From positions 212 to 8,574 of the forward strand of contig DHGD01000070.1 in NCBI GenBank assembly GCA_002402575.1: DNA of 8,363 bases. The letters run 5' to 3'. The notes below the pieces were generated by a model, which searched no databases, was not told the origin of the DNA, and saw only the letters and a program-made list of their open reading frames with translations. Source of the DNA: Syntrophomonas sp. UBA4807. GTDB lineage: Bacteria > Bacillota > Syntrophomonadia > Syntrophomonadales > Syntrophomonadaceae. Within the stretch, counting starts at the first letter, position 1, and the number at the start of each line of letters is the position of its first letter. Shown here one piece after another: positions 4,712-8,363 of the stretch. The position numbers were made by a program, and so were the translations under genes.

Positions 4712-7369
4712 TTATTTCGATTGGTCTTTGTTGATTAACGCCGCCTGGGCGGCGGCCAGCCGGGCGACTGGAATCCGGTAAGGCGAGCAGCTCACATAAT
4801 CCAAACCGATTATATGGCAGAATTCCACTGAACTGGGCTCCCCGCCGTGCTCTCCGCAGATGCCCATGAGGATGCCGGGGCGAGTGCTTTTGGCCTTATC
4901 CACCGCCATCTTCATCAAAGTGCCTACTCCTTTGCGGTCCAAGACGGCGAAGGGATTGTCTTTCAATATCTTTTTATCCAGGTACACCGGAATAAATTTA
5001 CCTTCGGCATCATCACGGCTAAAACCCAAGGTGGTCTGAGTAAGATCATTGGTGCCAAAGGAGAAGAATTCAGCATCCACTGCCAATTCATCGGCCACCA
5101 CACAGGCTCTCGGCAGTTCCAGCATGGTCCCCAGCATGTATTCCAATTCCACACCGGCTTCCTGGTTGACCGCACTATGCACCGCAGCGATCTCCTCTTT
5201 AAGTATGGCCAGTTCAGCCTTGTCGATGACCAACGGTATCTCTATCTCCACACAGGTGGGGATGTTTTCCTTTTTCAGCAGAACCAGGGCCTCAAAGATA
5301 GCCCTGACCTGCATGCGGTAGATCTCCGGGTAAGTCATTCCCAAGCGACAGCCGCGATGGCCCAGCATGGGATTGGCCTCTGACAGGCTATGTATCTTTT
5401 TGAGCAGGTCTTCTTTATCCAGCAGCCGGCTATCAGTGATGCCCCGATGTTTCATCTCCACGATCTCCACCAGGAGAGCCTCGCGATCAGGCAGGAATTC
5501 ATGCAAAGGCGGGTCCAAGAGCCGCACTGTTACCGGATAGGGGGACATGGACTTGAAAATTCCGTAAAAATCCTCGCGCTGGAAAGGCAGCAGTTTGAGC
5601 AACGCCTTCTCACGTTCGGCCAGGCTCTCCGCCATAATCATCTCCTGAACCACCGGCAGCCTTTCCTGGGCCATGAACATATGCTCAGTGCGGCACAAGC
5701 CTATGCCGGTGGCGCCGAATTGTCGAGCTTTGGCGGCATCCTCGGGGGTGTCCGCATTGGCCCTTACAGCCAACCGCTTGTGCTCATCCGCCCATGTCAA
5801 CAGGGTTTCAAATTCCTCTGAAAGGGCGGGTTCGATCATAGGCACTTCCCCCAGCATGACATTGCCGGTGGCCCCGTCGATAGTTATGATGTCGCCTTCT
5901 TTTATAACCTGGCCGTTAACCGTAAAGCAGCTCTGCTCAGCGTCGATTTTGATAGCTTCGCAGCCGCACACGCACGGTTTTCCCATGCCCCGGGCCACCA
6001 CCGCGGCGTGTGAGGTCATACCCCCGCGAGAGGTCAGTATGCCCTGGGCGAAGATGATGCCATGGATATCATCCGGGGTGGTCTCACTGCGCACCAAGAC
6101 CACTTTTTCACCGGCTTCGCCTTGTTTTTGTGCCTGGTCGGCATCAAACAGGACTTTGCCGCTGGCCGCGCCAGGTGAGGCCGGCAGTCCGGTGGCGATG
6201 GGGGCCGCCTTGTAAGTGCTGTCGATCTGGCGGTGCAAGAGCTGGTTGATCTGTTCCGCATCCACCCGCAGGAGCGCTTCTTCAATGGAAATCAAACCTT
6301 CATTGACCATGTCAACCGCAATTTTGACTGAGGCTTTGGCGGTGCGCTTGCCGTTACGGGTCTGCAGCATGTACAGCTTACCCTTTTCCACGGTAAACTC
6401 AATATCCTGCATGTCGCGGTAATGGCGTTCCAGTTTCATGCAGGTTTCCACGAACTGCTGATAGACTCCGGGCAGTTCGTCCTTCAATTTGGCGATCGGG
6501 GTTGGGGTACGGATTCCCGCCACCACGTCTTCTCCCTGAGCGTTGACCAGAAATTCCCCGTACAGTTCGCGCTCCCCGGTGGAGGGATTGCGGGTGAAAG
6601 CCACCCCGGTGCCGCTGTCTAGACCCATATTGCCGAAGGCCATGCTTTGCACGTTCACGGCTGTTCCCAGAGAATCAGGAATTTTGTTCAAACGGCGGTA
6701 TATGATGGCGCGCTGGTTGTTCCAGGATTTGAATACCGCTTCAATAGCCCGCGCCAGCTGCTCGTTGACATCCTGCGGAAAATCGAAGCCCTTTTCCATC
6801 CTGACCAGGTTTTTATAGTCGCTTATTATGCCCTGCAGCTCGATCGCGGGTATTTCATAGTCGAAAATCAGGCTAAGTTTGCGCTTATACTTTTCGACAA
6901 TGTTGTCAAAGAGGTGATGCTCCACATCTAGGACCACATTGCTGAACATTTGAATGAAACGCCGGTAACAGTCATAAGCGAAGCGCATATCGCCGGTCAG
7001 CGCCGCCAGACCCTGAACAGTCTCATCATTCAGTCCCAGATTAAGTATAGTATCCATCATGCCCGGCATTGATACTGCTGCCCCAGAACGGACTGACACC
7101 AGCAGGGGATTTTCCCGGCTGCCGAAAACCTTGCTGGTCTTTTGCTCCAAGATCCTCATAGCGTTATAGGCATCTTCCAATAAACCCGCAGGCAACTGTT
7201 CTCCTGCCGCCGAGTATTCGTTGCAGGCCTCGGCGGTGATGGTAAAACCGGGCGGCACCGGCAGACCGATCAAGGTCATCTCCGCCAGATTAGCGCCCTT
7301 GCCCCCCAGGAGCATACGCATATCCGAGTTGCCTTCTTCAAATAGATAGATATACTTTTTGCCAGACAT
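4712..7369 (-). CDS. ppdK: Pyruvate,phosphate dikinase
   Basis: Interconverts ATP + phosphate + pyruvate and AMP + PPi + phosphoenolpyruvate in the cytoplasm; in anaerobes it can serve PPi-linked glycolysis or gluconeogenesis. With the chosen start the protein is 885 residues, normal for the bacterial enzyme. In order: the ATP-grasp nucleotide-binding domain (about 1-345; KGANLAEM, VSVRSGAAVSMPGMMDT), the swivelling phosphohistidine domain with GGMTSHAAVVARGMGKP (catalytic H454, regulatory T452), and the C-terminal PEP/pyruvate barrel (about 520-875; GLCRTEHMF, GHRGCRLG, SFGTNDLTQTTLGFSRDD, catalytic C838 in GICGEHGGEP). The frame is open back to TTG 7384, but that codon sits inside the GGGAGGG ribosome binding site; ATG 7369 is 6 nt past it and is the likely start. 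It follows the PDRP gene after 38 nt. Conserved T452/H454 fit control by that protein. Confidence 0.98.
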   Translation of the reverse strand: MSGKKYIYLFEEGNSDMRMLLGGKGANLAEMTLIGLPVPPGFTITAEACNEYSAAGEQLPAGLLEDAYNAMRILEQKTSKVFGSRENPLLVSVRSGAAVSMPGMMDTILNLGLNDETVQGLAALTGDMRFAYDCYRRFIQMFSNVVLDVEHHLFDNIVEKYKRKLSLIFDYEIPAIELQGIISDYKNLVRMEKGFDFPQDVNEQLARAIEAVFKSWNNQRAIIYRRLNKIPDSLGTAVNVQSMAFGNMGLDSGTGVAFTRNPSTGERELYGEFLVNAQGEDVVAGIRTPTPIAKLKDELPGVYQQFVETCMKLERHYRDMQDIEFTVEKGKLYMLQTRNGKRTAKASVKIAVDMVNEGLISIEEALLRVDAEQINQLLHRQIDSTYKAAPIATGLPASPGAASGKVLFDADQAQKQGEAGEKVVLVRSETTPDDIHGIIFAQGILTSRGGMTSHAAVVARGMGKPCVCGCEAIKIDAEQSCFTVNGQVIKEGDIITIDGATGNVMLGEVPMIEPALSEEFETLLTWADEHKRLAVRANADTPEDAAKARQFGATGIGLCRTEHMFMAQERLPVVQEMIMAESLAEREKALLKLLPFQREDFYGIFKSMSPYPVTVRLLDPPLHEFLPDREALLVEIVEMKHRGITDSRLLDKEDLLKKIHSLSEANPMLGHRGCRLGMTYPEIYRMQVRAIFEALVLLKKENIPTCVEIEIPLVIDKAELAILKEEIAAVHSAVNQEAGVELEYMLGTMLELPRACVVADELAVDAEFFSFGTNDLTQTTLGFSRDDAEGKFIPVYLDKKILKDNPFAVLDRKGVGTLMKMAVDKAKSTRPGILMGICGEHGGEPSSVEFCHIIGLDYVSCSPYRIPVARLAAAQAALINKDQSK

Positions 7370-7407
7370 TACTGACCCTCCCAAATGATTTAATTCCTCT
7401 TATTATG

Positions 7408-8229
7408 TTAAATATTGTTTATTCTACGGTAGTAAATCTCCAGAATCTTGCTGGCTGTCTCTTCCACCGCCCGATTGGTCACATCTATTACCGGGCACCC
7501 CAGTTTCTTCATAATGCGAATGGAGAAATCCAGCTCCTCATCTATGCGTCCGGGGTGAGCATAGTTGGCCTGACCTTTTAAGCCCAGTGTTTTTAACCGT
7601 TCGGTACGGATGTGATTCAACTGCTCATGGTGTATAGTCAGGCCGATTACTTTGCCCTTTTCCGCTTTAAATAGCTCTTCGGGAGGATTGACTTCCGGAA
7701 CCAGAGGCACATTAGCCACTTTGATACGCTTATGCGCCAGGTACATGGACAGCGGGGTCTTGGAGGTGCGCGATACTCCCACCAGAACTATATCGGCCAA
7801 TTCGATACCGCGCGGGTCTTTACCGTCGTCATAGCGCACTGCGAACTCTACCGCTTCTATGCGCCGATAGTACATCTCGTCCACTTTGCGCAACAATCCC
7901 GGCTCTCTTCTGGGAATTATATGGCTGATCTGTTTGAAAGCGTCAATCATCGGACCCAGAATATCCACACAGATTACCCCGTGCCGCTCCGCCTCCTGCC
8001 GAAGGTGTGCGGCCAGTTCATCAACCACCAGAGTATACGCCACTAAAAAATGGTTGCCGGCGGCCTGATGGACCACTTCATCCAGGGTATCGCAGTCCGA
8101 GATATTAGGAACCCGCCTGATCTCCATGGTGCCTGAATTAAACTGGCTGGCGGCTGCTCTGACCACCATCTCAGCAGTTTCTCCGATTGAATCCGATACA
8201 ATGTAAACCCCTGGTAAATGGTTTACCAA
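7408..8229 (-). CDS. Pyruvate,phosphate dikinase regulatory protein (PDRP, YqfL/DUF299 family)
   Basis: Bifunctional ADP-dependent kinase and Pi-dependent pyrophosphorylase. By family knowledge it phosphorylates the active-site-proximal threonine of PPDK while the catalytic histidine is phosphorylated, switching PPDK off, and removes the phosphate to switch it on. The 273-residue protein has the family opening VYIVSDSIGETAEM (8-21), the VRYDDGKDP segment (131-139) and the P-loop GVSRTSKTP (151-159), followed by LSMYLAHKRIKVANVPLVPE. The start is TTG at 8229, placed after a strong GAGGGGGG ribosome binding site and overlapping the regulator gene by 7 nt, which suggests coupled translation. Family members act on either PPDK or PEP synthase; ppdK 38 nt downstream makes PPDK the target here. 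A 17-bp perfect palindrome spans the start codon (see 8212-8228). Confidence 0.95.
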   Translation of the reverse strand: MVNHLPGVYIVSDSIGETAEMVVRAAASQFNSGTMEIRRVPNISDCDTLDEVVHQAAGNHFLVAYTLVVDELAAHLRQEAERHGVICVDILGPMIDAFKQISHIIPRREPGLLRKVDEMYYRRIEAVEFAVRYDDGKDPRGIELADIVLVGVSRTSKTPLSMYLAHKRIKVANVPLVPEVNPPEELFKAEKGKVIGLTIHHEQLNHIRTERLKTLGLKGQANYAHPGRIDEELDFSIRIMKKLGCPVIDVTNRAVEETASKILEIYYRRINNI

Positions 8230-8237
8230 AGTTTACC
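8212..8237. promoter_or_regulatory. Palindrome plus direct repeat over the PDRP start codon
   Basis: On the minus strand TGGTAAA (8228-8222) and TTTACCA (8218-8212) form a perfect 7+7 inverted repeat with a 3-nt centre, and GGTAAAC recurs at 8237-8231, 10 bp upstream of the copy at 8227-8221. The palindrome contains two bases of the TTG start codon of the PDRP gene and the stop codon of the upstream regulator. It could occlude initiation as an RNA hairpin or act as an intragenic operator with helical-turn spacing. It may also be incidental. No experimental basis is visible. Confidence 0.35.
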
Positions 8238-8363
8238 CCCCTCACGTTGCCTACCGGCCAGATCGAGGAACAATCTGGCGATGTTGGTTTTTGAAATTTT
8301 TCCCACAACCTCCAGTTTTTCCTCGCCGTCGTTATTTATGAAACATTTTACCACCGGCATGCT
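8223..8363 (-). CDS. CcpN-like CBS-domain transcriptional regulator, C-terminal fragment
   Basis: The last 46 codons and TAA stop of a gene running in from beyond the right edge. The product ends SMPVVK...LEVVGKISKTNIARLFLDLAG plus a basic tail. This is the end of the second CBS domain of CcpN (YqzB)-type regulators, where the G[KR][IV][ST]KTNI.RLF signature lies near the C-terminus. In Bacillus subtilis CcpN represses gluconeogenic genes on glycolytic substrates, and its gene precedes yqfL. Here too it is directly upstream of the PDRP gene and overlaps it by 7 nt, which supports the call. The helix-turn-helix domain that would prove DNA binding is outside the window. The fragment is short, but family match and synteny agree. 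Confidence 0.8.
   Translation of the reverse strand, partial: SMPVVKCFINNDGEEKLEVVGKISKTNIARLFLDLAGRQREGGKLW

Noticed and set aside
4847..6215. Several plus-strand frames of 90-180 codons opposite ppdK
   Set aside because: All are mirror frames of a conserved enzyme with intact catalytic motifs; none shows domain features.
7370..7407. Promoter between the PDRP gene and ppdK
   Set aside because: Only 38 nt, mostly AT-rich plus the ppdK ribosome binding site; no credible -35/-10 pair, so co-transcription is the simpler reading.
1..8363. CRISPR array, toxin-antitoxin pair, defence island, prophage or transposase
   Set aside because: I looked on both strands and saw no regularly spaced repeats, no small paired genes, and no transposase, integrase or phage-type protein.

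Overview
The window is a compact, ordinary-chromosome segment of a low-to-mid GC Gram-positive bacterium, most likely an anaerobic member of the Clostridia (Syntrophomonas/Desulfotomaculum-like). I infer this from the gene set (CcpN-type regulator, PPDK regulatory protein, PpdK, Dgt, DnaG, housekeeping sigma factor) and the strong purine-rich GGAGG-type ribosome binding sites. I did not identify the species. Every gene lies on the minus strand, so the biological reading order runs from high to low coordinates.

Reading 5'->3' on the minus strand: (1) 8363-8223, the last 46 codons of a CcpN-like CBS-domain regulator. (2) 8229-7408, the pyruvate,phosphate dikinase regulatory protein (PDRP, YqfL/DUF299 family), which overlaps the regulator by 7 nt. 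(3) 7369-4712, pyruvate,phosphate dikinase (ppdK), followed by a good intrinsic terminator at 4618-4583. (4) 4711-4116, about 590 nt without a gene. It holds a short echo of the ppdK 3' end, the terminator, two hairpins resembling group II intron domain V (the second with a D6-like continuation), and a perfect inverted repeat in front of dgt. (5) 4115-3042, a dGTPase-like HD-domain phosphohydrolase (dgt). (6) 2975-1191, DNA primase (dnaG). (7) 1194-112, the housekeeping sigma factor (rpoD/sigA), coupled to dnaG by an ATGA overlap. (8) 97-69, a perfect-consensus sigma-A promoter that drives a tRNA-Asn(GUU) gene starting at 51 and cut by the window edge.

Two functional modules are visible. The first is a central-carbon switch: a CcpN-like sensor, the bifunctional kinase/phosphorylase acting on PPDK, and PPDK itself, apparently one transcript ending at the terminator. 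The second is a macromolecular-synthesis module: dNTP pool control (dgt), replication priming (dnaG) and transcription initiation (rpoD), followed by a separately promoted tRNA. In Bacillus subtilis the order is ccpN-yqfL-(yqxD)-dnaG-sigA; here ppdK and dgt lie between yqfL and dnaG, and the spacer with intron-like debris marks the junction between the modules.

The coding regions are conventional and I see no new multi-gene system. The part that deserves a second look is the 4125-4711 spacer. Two start codons are best moved from the longest-ORF positions: ppdK to ATG 7369 and dgt to TTG 4115.
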